44,655 bases of DNA from Gemmatimonadota bacterium (GCA_029862925.1 JAOTWJ010000010.1:1-44655); one strand, 5' to 3'; positions 1 to 8,584 are shown, numbered from the stretch's first letter. Numbers and translations: made by a program. The notes: generated by a model from the letters alone, not told the origin.

Positions 1-140
1 TGATCTTCCATCCCGAAGAGTACCCCATGAGCTGGACGTGGCTCACGGGGCGGATCAGCAAGACGGCGGTGCAGCGGCACCACCCGAAGTGGTACGAGGA
101 GGAAACGGGTGAGACGGCGGCCGAGGAGTCGCAGCCATGA
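1..140 (+). CDS. C-terminal end of a b-type cytochrome subunit (FdnI/HydC-like), partial
   Basis: Only the last 45 codons are present; the first complete codon begins at base 3 and the stop is TGA at 138-140. The tail reads TGRISKTAVQRHHPKWYEEE, followed by an acidic end. A cytoplasmic tail with an acidic or basic helix, HHP and W-Y-E/R-E is typical of the cytochrome b subunits of formate dehydrogenases and uptake hydrogenases (FdnI/HydC type), which pass electrons between a redox enzyme and quinone. No membrane segment is left to confirm this. The gene converges on the diheme cytochrome gene at 204-758, with a strong hairpin between them. It could also be the b-type end of another multiheme fusion, since the 3276-6086 protein has a similar TGR segment near its C-terminus. 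The identification rests on this short tail alone. Confidence 0.5.
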   Translation, partial: IFHPEEYPMSWTWLTGRISKTAVQRHHPKWYEEETGETAAEESQP

Positions 141-146
141 CGGTGT

Positions 147-179
147 GAGGGGTGGGGCAGCTGCGGCGGCCCACCCCTC
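147..179. terminator. Bidirectional hairpin terminator between convergent genes
   Basis: A perfect 10-bp stem pairs 147-156 (GAGGGGTGGG) with 170-179 (CCCACCCCTC) around a 13-nt loop. It sits in the 63-bp gap between a plus-strand stop at 140 and a minus-strand stop at 204. There is no clear T-run, so factor-independent termination is inferred from the stem and its position. Confidence 0.6.
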
Positions 180-203
180 GCTCGGCATGACGCTCAGCGA
201 CGG

Positions 204-758
204 CTACTTGGTGTGCCAGCCCCAGAACTGTCCGTAGAAGTCGCGGATCCGCTGGGCGTCGTCCTGAGAAATCGTGGCCCCCGGCTCCTTCATCATCTTG
301 ACGATCACATCCCACCGCTCGCGCGGACTCAGAATGGCGAGTTCTTTGAGCCGGTCCATCGAGTGGCAGTGCGCGCACTTCATGAACGTGAGGGCCGCCT
401 CGGCTTTGGGGATCTCGGTGGGGGCGATGTGCGCCCCGGTCAGCTCGCTCATGCGGGCCACGAGGTTGTGAACGTCCTCCGTGATGCCATGCGCCTCCGC
501 GAAGGTCTCCTTGGTATGGCAGTCGGTGCAGGTACCCTCGAGCGCGGCCATCGCGGGATCGGGCGGGCCGATATGCACCGCGAGGTTGGCGAGATCTTCT
601 TTGGTTGCCAGCTCGTCGCGGAGGTGCGAGACGTCCTGCTGCAGCCGCACCAGAATCTGCGTGATGAAGATCAGCAGGATGAGGGCGCCGGCGCTCAGGA
701 CGATCGTGAGGATGCGGCTGTGGGTGCCGGTGCCGGGTGGTGTGGACGAGTGTTCCAT
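204..758 (-). CDS. Membrane-anchored diheme cytochrome c
   Basis: This 184-residue protein has one N-terminal membrane helix (about residues 16-37), a short polar linker that may be helical, and two c-type heme motifs: CTDCH at 77-81 and CAHCH at 128-132. The anchor without a clear cleavage site suggests a periplasmic electron carrier tethered to the inner membrane. It is the last gene of a minus-strand operon, 27 bp after the NrfD/HybB-like gene and behind the HybA-like gene. That context makes it the probable electron acceptor or donor of the Fe-S/quinone module. The same set of cytochrome c, Fe-S protein and HybB-type membrane protein is known from Geobacter Cbc4 (CbcSTU), where the cytochrome has more hemes. 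Heme attachment is certain from the motifs; the partner assignment is inferred. Confidence 0.85.
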   Translation of the reverse strand: MEHSSTPPGTGTHSRILTIVLSAGALILLIFITQILVRLQQDVSHLRDELATKEDLANLAVHIGPPDPAMAALEGTCTDCHTKETFAEAHGITEDVHNLVARMSELTGAHIAPTEIPKAEAALTFMKCAHCHSMDRLKELAILSPRERWDVIVKMMKEPGATISQDDAQRIRDFYGQFWGWHTK

Positions 759-785
759 GGGGTCCCTCCGACCGCTGCGCGGTCG

Positions 786-2120
786 CTATCCGACGCGCAC
801 CGGCGTCGCGGTCAGGTGATCATGGACGGCCCGCGGCGCGCGGCCGGCCGTCCCGGGCTCGAGTTCGGGTTCGTAGATGGGCAGGAAGGCCACGGCCAGC
901 CGGAACGCCAGCAGGCCGAGGGCCACGATGCCCGCCGTGATCACCACTTCGGGCCACGCCGGCACGTAGCGGCCGTACTCGGGGACGTCGAGCCCCACGA
1001 TGGCGACGCCGGTGCGGTGCGTAATCAAGGCGAGCACGGTGGCCGTGGCTCCCAGCAGGAGGCCCCGCCCGCGGCGTACCAGGTCCGGGCTGGCGAAGAT
1101 CGCCAGCGCGACCAGCACCAGCGCGATCTCCAGCCACCACCACCAGGTCGCCAGCGTCTGGCGCATCGTCTCGAGGACGACGCCGCGGAACAGCAGATCG
1201 CCGACCCGCACGATCAAGTAACCGGCGAGGAGAAACGGCAGCGCTCGCCCCAGCGGCACGAGCAGCGGCAGCTCGGGCCGGCGGTGCAACACGCGGGCCG
1301 ACACGAGACCCTCGAAGATCACCATCGCCGGGGCCACCATCACCGCCGAGAGGAAGAACAGCAGCGGCAGCATGGGCGTGTACCACAGCGGGCCCAGCTT
1401 GTCCGTTATGAGGAACAGCGTGCCCAGGCTCGACTGGTGCAGCGTCGAGAGCATGATGCCCGCCATGATCAGGAGGATGGGCATTTGCCGATCCCGGGCC
1501 ATCACGCCGGTGCGCATGAGCGTCTCCCACGCGGCGAGGATGGCGGCGACGGCGACCGTCCAGCCGAGGCTGTCGGTCATGGCGAACGTGAAGACGGTGA
1601 GCGCGGCGATGACCAGCAACGGTGCCACGCGGCGCCACAGCTGGTGCGCACGCTCCCACTGCAGGCGTTCCAGCACGGCCGGCAGGAGCTCCAAGAAGAG
1701 CACGAATGTGTAGAACATCACGCACCACGCCACCTCGAACATCGGGGAGACGTGGTTCCACGAGATCAGTGCCCACCAGATGTTCCAGGGCCGTCCCAGA
1801 TCCACCATCAGCGCGAAGATGAACAGCAGGTAGCCGAGGAACGCCGTGAGGATGGCGGGGCGCGTGAGCGCGTGGAAGCGGTGACCGCCGAAGATGTGCA
1901 CGAGCCCGGCCAGGACGAAGCCGCCGCCGGCCAGCGCGATCCCCACGAGGATGTCCATCCCGATCCAGAACCCCCAGGGGTAGCCGTCGCTGAGGTTCGT
2001 GACGGCGCCGAGCCCGAACGCAAAGCGATAGGCGATCAACCCCAACCCGGCCACGGCCAGCACGAGCAGGATCGCGAGGCCCGGCGTGAGCCGCAGGCCT
2101 TGGGTCGGTGGGCGGCTCAT
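786..2120 (-). CDS. NrfD/HybB-family integral membrane quinone oxidoreductase subunit
   Basis: The 444-residue protein is almost entirely membrane helices, about ten, as usual for the NrfD/PsrC/HybB family. These subunits bind quinone and exchange electrons with a partner four-cluster ferredoxin; they carry no heme. Near the N-terminus the motif GYPWGFWIGMDILVGIALAG (residues 46-65) is the family's conserved first quinone-site segment, followed by a DLGRPWN motif in the next helix pair. The start overlaps the end of the HybA-like gene by 4 bp (ATGA), so the two are translationally coupled. A diheme cytochrome follows. No molybdopterin or NiFe catalytic subunit is in this operon, so it more likely links quinone to cytochrome c than serves a classical hydrogenase. 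Confidence 0.88.
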   Translation of the reverse strand: MSRPPTQGLRLTPGLAILLVLAVAGLGLIAYRFAFGLGAVTNLSDGYPWGFWIGMDILVGIALAGGGFVLAGLVHIFGGHRFHALTRPAILTAFLGYLLFIFALMVDLGRPWNIWWALISWNHVSPMFEVAWCVMFYTFVLFLELLPAVLERLQWERAHQLWRRVAPLLVIAALTVFTFAMTDSLGWTVAVAAILAAWETLMRTGVMARDRQMPILLIMAGIMLSTLHQSSLGTLFLITDKLGPLWYTPMLPLLFFLSAVMVAPAMVIFEGLVSARVLHRRPELPLLVPLGRALPFLLAGYLIVRVGDLLFRGVVLETMRQTLATWWWWLEIALVLVALAIFASPDLVRRGRGLLLGATATVLALITHRTGVAIVGLDVPEYGRYVPAWPEVVITAGIVALGLLAFRLAVAFLPIYEPELEPGTAGRAPRAVHDHLTATPVRVG

Positions 2121-3058
2121 GGCTGGCTCTCCTCGTGGCCGCCGGCCGCCACGTCCGCCCGCCGATTGATGATCCAGCGCAGCGCGCCCAACGCGACGCC
2201 GAGCCCGCCGAGGACGTATGGGATCGTGGCCATGGCCGGTTTCGTGTACTCCCGATACGAGCGCATCGGGAGGTTGCGTCGGTACCCGAGCTCGTCAAAG
2301 GGTCGGGCGGCGAGGTGCAGGAAGTTCGTCCCGCCCGCCTCGTGCTCCCCGTACACGTGGTGCACGTACCGCCGCGGCCGGGTCTCGATGCGGCGGTGCG
2401 CCTCGGCCAACAGGTCGGCCCGGGTTCCGGCGCGCAGCGCTTTGCTGGGACACGCCGCCACGCACGCGGGCGGCTTTCCTTGGCCCTGCAGATCGAAGCA
2501 CATGTCGCACTTGGTGATCCGCGGGTTGCGCGAATCCCAGTCGAAGCGCGGGACCAGGAATGGGCAGGCCATCATGCAATACCGGCACCCGAGGCAGCGG
2601 GTCCCGTCCCACACCACCGGTCCCTCGGCCGTCTTGTGCAGGGCGAGGACGGGACAGCTCGATACGCACGCGGGCTCGATGCAGTGCATGCACTGCACCT
2701 TGCCGAAGGCGGCGGTGGACGGATCGGCTTCGACCTGGTGGAAGGTGACGTAGGTGAAGACGCTGGGGGCGAGGGCACGGGCGTCCTCGGCAGGACGGCC
2801 CTCGAAGATCTCGTCCGGGGTCCGGCCGAGCTCGTTGTCCGTGTTGCAGGCCAGCTCGCACGCGCGGCACCCGACGCAGAGCGTCGAGTCGAACAACATG
2901 GCCCACTGGGCCGCCGCCTGCTCGACGAGCCGGTCGGCTCCCGTGTCGGCAACGGCGTCCTCGGCGAGCGCCACCGCGGCGCTCGCTCCGGCTCCCGCCA
3001 GTCCGACGGCTGCACGGCCCCCTCGCTCGAGAAAACGTCTGCGCGAAAGCGCACTCAT
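2117..3058 (-). CDS. HybA-like four-cluster [4Fe-4S] ferredoxin subunit with Tat signal
   Basis: The 313-residue protein starts with a twin-arginine signal (SRRRF at residues 5-9, then an Ala-rich hydrophobic stretch). It has the Cys spacing of a DmsB/HybA-type protein with four [4Fe-4S] clusters: CVGCRACELAC, then CMHCIEPACVSSCP, then CLGCRYCMMACP, then CDMC with a later CVAACP. Near the C-terminus a single hydrophobic helix (TIPYVLGGLGVALGALRW) resembles the membrane anchor of HybA. It would be exported folded and sit on the periplasmic face, moving electrons between the quinone-site subunit encoded next and the diheme cytochrome. It is the first gene of the operon and is transcribed away from the 19-heme cytochrome gene. 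Family assignment is secure; the physiological partner is inferred. Confidence 0.9.
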   Translation of the reverse strand: MSALSRRRFLERGGRAAVGLAGAGASAAVALAEDAVADTGADRLVEQAAAQWAMLFDSTLCVGCRACELACNTDNELGRTPDEIFEGRPAEDARALAPSVFTYVTFHQVEADPSTAAFGKVQCMHCIEPACVSSCPVLALHKTAEGPVVWDGTRCLGCRYCMMACPFLVPRFDWDSRNPRITKCDMCFDLQGQGKPPACVAACPSKALRAGTRADLLAEAHRRIETRPRRYVHHVYGEHEAGGTNFLHLAARPFDELGYRRNLPMRSYREYTKPAMATIPYVLGGLGVALGALRWIINRRADVAAGGHEESQP

Positions 3059-3275
3059 GCGTCAACCCTTTCAGGCCTGCAGGGGCAGGCCAAGGGTGGA
3101 GGCTCCCCGTGTGCACCCTATAAAGAACTCCTCCTGGGTGCGGCGATTTCGAAGAAAGGGTGAGAATTGCTTTAGAGTGTGCGCCACGTGCTGTTTGCCC
3201 TGGGGGACGCACGTATTTTCCCGAGGACGATTTGCGGGAATGGCACGCGGGTCGCGAAACCGGCGAGGTGGGCGC
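3059..3275. promoter_or_regulatory. Divergent promoter region between the two cytochrome operons
   Basis: This 217-bp gap separates the divergent HybA-like gene and the 19-heme cytochrome gene and must hold promoters for both. It has local AT-rich pockets (TATAAAG at 3119-3125, GCTTTAGAG at 3169-3177, CGTATTTTC at 3212-3220) in an otherwise GC-rich setting. ACGTGC near 3186 and GCACGT near 3208 form a short inverted repeat. I could not fit a convincing -35/-10 pair. Confidence 0.4.
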
Positions 3276-6086
3276 GTGAGTGTGAAGACGGATGGACGCG
3301 TGCGCTCGGGGGTGGGGCTGATCGCCCTGCTGGGACTCGTGGCGCTCGCCGTCCCTCGCGTCGTGCACGCCCAGGACGACGCCACGTGCCTGATGTGCCA
3401 CGCCACCGCCTCGCTGTTCCAGACCAAACCCAACCCGTCGCGCTACGTCGTCACGCAGCAGACCCTGGCCCGGTCAGCCCACGGCAAGGCCGGCATGGGC
3501 TGCCTCACGTGCCACGGCGAGCTCGGCTTCCCGCACCCGCCGGACCGGACCAAGGTGGATTGCGGCAGCTGCCATCCCGTGCAGGGCGCCCAACACAACG
3601 CGTCCCTCCACGGGCAGGCGTCTCGCCGCGGCGACCGCCTGGCCCCTACGTGCGACGACTGCCATGGCACGCACGAAGTGCGCTCGCATCGGGACCAGCT
3701 GGCCCGTACGGCGGTGATGAACATCCCGTTCTTGTGCGGCGAGTGCCATCAAGAAGGCACGCCGGTCTCCCGACGGCGCACGATCCCGCAAGACAGCATC
3801 CTCGAAAATTACTCGGAGTCGATTCACGGCGCGGGGCTGTTCCGGCAGGGGCTGACGGTGACGGCGGTGTGCACCTCCTGCCACACGTCCCACTTCATTC
3901 TGCCGCACACGGACCCGCGCTCGAGCATCAACCGCGCCAACATCGCGGCGACCTGCACGCAGTGTCACTCGCAGATCGAGCGCGTACACCGCAAGGTGAT
4001 CGAAGGCCAGCTCTGGGAAAAGGAGCCGCACAAGATCCCGGCCTGTGTGGACTGCCACGCACCGCACCAAATCCGCCGCGTGATCTACGCGGCCGGCGCC
4101 GCCAACCAGGACTGCTACCGCTGTCACGCGGACCGCACGCTGCGCGGGGTCGCGAAGGGCGACACGGTGTCGTTGTTCGTGGATCGGGAGGCCTACGAGG
4201 CCTCCGCCCACAGTGAGACGGCCTGCGCGCAGTGCCACACTGATGTCACGCCCGCCGCGCGGGGGCGGGCTTGTGCCACCTCACGCGCCGACAACGTGGA
4301 TTGCAGCGTGTGCCACGCGGGCGAGGTCACGGACTACCAGACGGGCCTGCACGGCCAGTTAGCCGGACGCAACGACCCGGATGCGCCACGGTGCCTCGAT
4401 TGCCACGACTACCACGCCACCAAGCTGCGCGTGGACCCGTCCTCGCCCACGTTCGTCCGCAACGTGCCGGCCCTCTGCGCCCGCTGCCACCGGGTCGGCG
4501 AGAAGGCGGCCGTCCGGATCAAGAAAGACCACCCCGACATCGTCCGGAGCTACGAAGAGAGCATCCACGGCAAGGGCCTGATCCAGAGCGGGCTGCTCGT
4601 GACGGCGACCTGCAGCAGCTGCCACACCGCCCACCGCGAGCTGCCGCCGGAGGACAGCCTCTCCAGTATCTACCACGCGAACGTGGCGAGCACATGCGGC
4701 ACGTGTCACGCCGGCATCGAGGAGGCGTTCCGCCGCAGCATCCACTGGACGACGCAGGACGCCAACGACGGGCGGGAACGGCCGTCCTGCAAGGACTGCC
4801 ACACGTCCCACACGATCAGCCGCACGGACCTCGGCGATTTCCGCCTGCAGATGATGAACCAGTGCGGGCGGTGCCACGAGGCGGAGACCGAACGGTTCTT
4901 CGACACGTTCCACGGGAAGGTGTCCCGGCTGGGCGAAGCCGCGGCCGCGAAATGCTCGGACTGTCACGGCGCGCACAACATCCTGCCGGTGAGCGAGCCC
5001 GCCTCCACGCTCAGCCGCCGCAACATCGTCGGGACGTGCGCGCAGTGCCATTCGGGTGCCAACCGCCGGTTTGCGGGCTACCTCACCCACGCCACGCACC
5101 ACGACGCCAAGAAATACCCCTGGCTCTTCTGGACCTTCTGGGGGATGACGGCGCTGCTGATCGGCACGCTGAGCTTCGCGATCCTGCATACGCTCGCGTG
5201 GCTCTGGCGCTTGTCGCGGTCGCCCGAGGACTGGCGCGTGCGGCATGTCGTCCGGCCCGGGGAGAAACTCCATCGGCGGTTCACGTTCTTCCAGCGCTCG
5301 CTCCACTTCGTGATGCTGCTGGGCTTCTTCACGCTCGCGCTCACCGGCATGGCGCTCAAGTTCTCCTACATGACCTGGGCGCAGTGGTTCGCCGGCGCCT
5401 TGGGCGGGTTCAGCACGACGGGGGTGCTCCACCGGATGGGCGCGGTGGCGCTGATCGCCGTGTTCGCGATCCATCTCGTGGATGCCGTCAAGCAGAAGCG
5501 GCGCTCGGAGAAGACGTGGTGGGCGTTCATCCGCGACGACACGTCCCTCATCTTCACCGGCACCGACGCGCGCGAGTTCTGGCAGTCGATCAAGTGGTTC
5601 TTCGGACGAGGGGAGCGCCCCGCGTACGGGCGCTACACGTACTGGGAGAAGTTCGACTACTTCGCCGTGTTCTGGGGCATGTTCGTGATCGGGTTGACGG
5701 GTCTGCTGCTCTGGTTCCCCGAGTTCTTCACCAAGGTGGTGCCGGGGTGGACGGTGAACGTCGCCACCATCATCCACAGCGACGAAGCGCTGCTGGCGGT
5801 GGCCTTCATCTTCACCGTGCACTTCTTCAACACGCACTTCCGGCTCGATAAGTTCCCGATGGACCCGGTGATCTTCACCGGCCGCGTGCCGATCGAGGAG
5901 CTGAAGCGCGACAAGCCCCGGGAATACGAGCGGCTGGTCGCGTCGGGCGAGCTGCAGGAAACCCTGGTGGATCCGTATCCCGACGGCCTGGAGCGGGCCT
6001 TCAAGGTCTTCGGATTCACGGCGCTGGGCATCGGTCTGACGTTGATCGGGCTGATCGTCTACTCGATGCTGTTCGGCTATCGCTAG
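3276..6086 (+). CDS. Nineteen-heme cytochrome c fused to a cytochrome b membrane domain (CbcL-like)
   Basis: From GTG 3276 (Shine-Dalgarno GAGGTGG at 3265-3271) the protein has 936 residues. An ATG at 3240 is in frame but has poorer spacing and would lengthen the signal peptide's n-region. After the signal peptide (cleavage near AHA-Q or later), 19 CxxCH motifs run from residue 38 to about 592. About 610-936 is a membrane domain with a first helix and then a FdnI/HydC-type diheme cytochrome b unit; candidate axial His lie in SLHF, VLHRMG, AIHLV, IIHSDE and TVHFFNTH. The architecture matches Geobacter CbcL, an inner-membrane menaquinol oxidase with nine c-hemes needed for low-potential metal reduction, but here the c-domain is about twice as large. 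Two long blocks (about 3600-4000 and 4330-4740) repeat each other, so the extra hemes probably arose by internal duplication. The quinol-oxidising role is inferred from CbcL. Confidence 0.88.
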   Translation: MSVKTDGRVRSGVGLIALLGLVALAVPRVVHAQDDATCLMCHATASLFQTKPNPSRYVVTQQTLARSAHGKAGMGCLTCHGELGFPHPPDRTKVDCGSCHPVQGAQHNASLHGQASRRGDRLAPTCDDCHGTHEVRSHRDQLARTAVMNIPFLCGECHQEGTPVSRRRTIPQDSILENYSESIHGAGLFRQGLTVTAVCTSCHTSHFILPHTDPRSSINRANIAATCTQCHSQIERVHRKVIEGQLWEKEPHKIPACVDCHAPHQIRRVIYAAGAANQDCYRCHADRTLRGVAKGDTVSLFVDREAYEASAHSETACAQCHTDVTPAARGRACATSRADNVDCSVCHAGEVTDYQTGLHGQLAGRNDPDAPRCLDCHDYHATKLRVDPSSPTFVRNVPALCARCHRVGEKAAVRIKKDHPDIVRSYEESIHGKGLIQSGLLVTATCSSCHTAHRELPPEDSLSSIYHANVASTCGTCHAGIEEAFRRSIHWTTQDANDGRERPSCKDCHTSHTISRTDLGDFRLQMMNQCGRCHEAETERFFDTFHGKVSRLGEAAAAKCSDCHGAHNILPVSEPASTLSRRNIVGTCAQCHSGANRRFAGYLTHATHHDAKKYPWLFWTFWGMTALLIGTLSFAILHTLAWLWRLSRSPEDWRVRHVVRPGEKLHRRFTFFQRSLHFVMLLGFFTLALTGMALKFSYMTWAQWFAGALGGFSTTGVLHRMGAVALIAVFAIHLVDAVKQKRRSEKTWWAFIRDDTSLIFTGTDAREFWQSIKWFFGRGERPAYGRYTYWEKFDYFAVFWGMFVIGLTGLLLWFPEFFTKVVPGWTVNVATIIHSDEALLAVAFIFTVHFFNTHFRLDKFPMDPVIFTGRVPIEELKRDKPREYERLVASGELQETLVDPYPDGLERAFKVFGFTALGIGLTLIGLIVYSMLFGYR

Positions 6087-6167
6087 GTGAACACGCCGGC
6101 GCGGGGGCAGGCGGCCGCTCCCGCGGCACAACGCCGGATCGTGGGCCGCGAGCAGGGAGGAGGGATC

Positions 6168-7679
6168 GTGCGTACCTCGAGAGTCCTTGCATGGATGACG
6201 GTCGGTGGGCTGCTGCTGGCCCCGACCGCGCTGTCCGCCCAGTCGTACCGGCTGCGGCTGGATACGCGCGTTCAGGCGGTGAAATACCGCGGCTGGCAGC
6301 TCGACAGCATTCCCGTCGCGGAGGCCGTCACCGGTACCAACGGGGGGCTGTTCACGGCAAGCGGCTTTGCCGTGACTTGTGTGGCCGGCGGCGTCAGCTG
6401 CACGTTTTACCGCCCCGGCGCGGAGCAGGACGGACTGCCCCTCGTGAGCACGCTGGACGCGTCCGTGTGGGGGCTCGGCGTGCCCGGCTTGCGCCTCTAT
6501 GGCCGGGCCCGCGTCGGAACCGATCTCGCGGATCCCGGTGCCTGGCCGGGTACCGCCCCAGCCGTGCAGTTGGTCGAGGGGTACGTCGAGTACGCCCAGC
6601 CCGCGTGGTCGGTGCGGGGCGGTCGTCTGCACGAGGCCTCCCGCTTCGGCTACACCGGATTCGACGGCGCCCGGGCGCACGCACGCTTCCTCGGCGGGGC
6701 GCTCACGGCCAGCGCGTACGGGGGCTGGGGCCTCGCCTGGGGCACCCCGCTGCCCATCACCAGCGACGCCGTGAATCCGCTCGGCGAATTCCGGCCGGGC
6801 CAGCGCCAGATTGTCGTGGGCGGCGACCTGGCGTGGGCGGTGCGTGGCGCGCGCGGACGGATCCTCTACGAGCGCCAGATCGATCCCGGCCCCGATCACT
6901 TGGTGGCCGAGCGCGTCGGGGGCGACGTCGAGTTGTCCGTGGTGCGCAACGTGACCCTCTCGGGCGGCGCGGACTACGATCTCGCGTTCGGCGAGATGGG
7001 GAGTGCGGAGGCGACGCTCGCAGTCGCCATCCCGTCGGCGAAGACGTCGGTCGCCGTCGGTGGCCGCCGCTACCGGCCGTACTTCGAGCTGTGGTCCATC
7101 TGGGGCGCGTTCAGCCCCGTGGCCTACAAGGCCGGCTTCGGCAGCGTGACCGCGACACCGATGCCCAAGCTGCAGTTGCGGGCGCGCGGCGAGCTTTACG
7201 GCTTCGACGATCCCGATGCGGCCACGCCCTTGGCGCAGATCGAAGACAACGGCTGGCGGGCCGGCCTGGGCGCGACATACCGGCACTCCGCCGACCTGAT
7301 CGTCATGGTCGACTATTCCATCGACGACGGGCCTGGCGCCGGGGCCATCGGCATCGACGGCAGCGTTTTCTGGCGGCCGATCCCACGCCTCGGGCTCCGC
7401 GGCAGCGTCGCCAATCTGCAGCGCGTTCTCGAGCTCCGGTTCAACGATGCCGACGTCTGGATCTACGCGTTCGATGCGGACGTGGACATCCGGTCCGAGG
7501 CCAGGCTCTTTGGCGGTGTGACGTACTATGACGAGAACCGGGACCGGCCCGACGCCGCGGCGTTCTCCTGGAACCAGCTCCGCCTCCATGCAGGCCTGCG
7601 GCTGGCGTTCGGCTCGGGCGCCGATCGGGCGTCGCTCCCGGCGGCCATCCTGCGGATTCCCGAGGGAGGTACCCAATGA
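6168..7679 (+). CDS. Outer-membrane beta-barrel porin of a porin-cytochrome cluster
   Basis: Start GTG 6168 is chosen over an in-frame GTG at 6087 because GGAGGAGGG lies 4-5 bases upstream and the protein then begins with a clean signal peptide (MRTSRVLAWMTVGGLLLAPT, cleaved near LSA-QS). The mature part of the 503-residue product alternates short polar and hydrophobic stretches rich in Gly, Tyr and Trp, as in an outer-membrane barrel. There are no heme motifs. Only two Cys are evident, near residue 70, and there is no MtrB-type N-terminal CXXC. It lies between the CbcL-like gene and a nine-heme exported cytochrome whose start overlaps its stop. That placement suggests a barrel holding a cytochrome across the outer membrane, as in MtrAB or Pcc complexes. 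A general porin cannot be excluded. Confidence 0.7.
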   Translation: MRTSRVLAWMTVGGLLLAPTALSAQSYRLRLDTRVQAVKYRGWQLDSIPVAEAVTGTNGGLFTASGFAVTCVAGGVSCTFYRPGAEQDGLPLVSTLDASVWGLGVPGLRLYGRARVGTDLADPGAWPGTAPAVQLVEGYVEYAQPAWSVRGGRLHEASRFGYTGFDGARAHARFLGGALTASAYGGWGLAWGTPLPITSDAVNPLGEFRPGQRQIVVGGDLAWAVRGARGRILYERQIDPGPDHLVAERVGGDVELSVVRNVTLSGGADYDLAFGEMGSAEATLAVAIPSAKTSVAVGGRRYRPYFELWSIWGAFSPVAYKAGFGSVTATPMPKLQLRARGELYGFDDPDAATPLAQIEDNGWRAGLGATYRHSADLIVMVDYSIDDGPGAGAIGIDGSVFWRPIPRLGLRGSVANLQRVLELRFNDADVWIYAFDADVDIRSEARLFGGVTYYDENRDRPDAAAFSWNQLRLHAGLRLAFGSGADRASLPAAILRIPEGGTQ

Positions 7680-8467
7680 CCCGGATACGCGCACTTCTGC
7701 TGACCCTCGGGGTCGCCGCCCTGCTGGTGCCCGCGAGCGGCGGGGGGCGGCTCGCGGCTCAGGTCAGCGGCGGGCCGTCGACGCACCGCGAGCCCACGTT
7801 CCTGCAGCAGCACGGAAAGTCGGTGCGGCAGAACGCGACCGCCTGCCAGGTCTGTCACGCACGCGAGAGCTGTCTCGAATGCCATCGCGGCATGCCGAGC
7901 GTCGCCGATGGGTTCGCCACGGCGGCGTCCGGCCGGGCGATGAACGTGACCGTGCGGCGCCGGGCGCCGGCCAACCACATGCCGGACTGGATCGCGCGGC
8001 ACGGGAGTCCGGCGTCCGCCGCCCCGCAGACCTGCGCGGCCTGCCACGTGCGGCAGGACTGCCTGGACTGCCATCAGCCCGACGCGGCCAAAACGCGCGG
8101 GTTCCATCCGGCTGGCTTCTTGGCGGGCCACCCCGCCCAGGCCTATACTCGGCAGTCCTCGTGCATCGACTGCCACAATACGGGCCAATTCTGTACCGAC
8201 TGTCACCGGCAGTCGGGACTGGTGACGGGCGGGCGGACGTTGACGCGAGGCTTCCACGATGCCAAACAGGGGTTCCTCGGCGGCCACGGGCAGGCCGCCC
8301 GCCAGAGCCTCGAGAGCTGTGTCTCATGCCATGTGGAGAACGATTGCCTCACCTGCCACCGCCAGTTCAAACCGCATGGTAGGGGCTTCGACGGGGAACG
8401 GCTGCGGGAGAAGAACCCGGAGATGTGCTCGACCTGCCATGGGACGAGCATCCCGGGCGGGCCGTAG
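7676..8467 (+). CDS. Exported nine-heme cytochrome c, porin partner candidate
   Basis: The ATG overlaps the porin stop (ATGA), indicating translational coupling. The 263-residue product has a signal peptide (first ~28 residues) and nine CxxCH motifs. Eight occur as four close pairs (CQVCH/CLECH, CAACH/CLDCH, CIDCH/CTDCH, CVSCH/CLTCH), each preceded by a conserved W/F-L-x-x-H-G/P segment, with a ninth CSTCH near the end. The repeated paired arrangement suggests a rod built from four two-heme modules. No membrane anchor or lipobox is seen, so it is periplasmic or inserted in the barrel. It is of similar size to MtrA/OmaB-type conduit cytochromes, but I see no specific similarity to them. The role in electron transfer through the porin is inferred from overlap and context. 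Confidence 0.85.
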   Translation: MTRIRALLLTLGVAALLVPASGGGRLAAQVSGGPSTHREPTFLQQHGKSVRQNATACQVCHARESCLECHRGMPSVADGFATAASGRAMNVTVRRRAPANHMPDWIARHGSPASAAPQTCAACHVRQDCLDCHQPDAAKTRGFHPAGFLAGHPAQAYTRQSSCIDCHNTGQFCTDCHRQSGLVTGGRTLTRGFHDAKQGFLGGHGQAARQSLESCVSCHVENDCLTCHRQFKPHGRGFDGERLREKNPEMCSTCHGTSIPGGP

Positions 8468-8584
8468 GGCGCGGCGGGCGAGCCGGCGTCGATCGCGCCC
8501 GTCTGGCTGGGCCACGCGGGGCTGTAGAAGTAGGTTGTGATGGCCGCCAGGGCTTGGCGCAGGACGTGGTGCACGCTTCCCGCG

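Noticed and set aside
213-2753. An 846-codon open frame on the plus strand
   Set aside because: It runs antisense to the diheme, HybB-like and HybA-like genes, has a low-complexity Arg/Gln/His-rich product and no recognisable domain. High GC creates such frames.
3240-3275. Alternative ATG start for the 19-heme cytochrome
   Set aside because: In frame, but the Shine-Dalgarno spacing is about 12 and the signal peptide would have an overly long basic lead; GTG 3276 fits better. Not excluded.
4359-7694. A 1111-codon open frame on the minus strand
   Set aside because: Antisense to the 19-heme cytochrome and the porin; product is Arg/Pro/His-rich without motifs.
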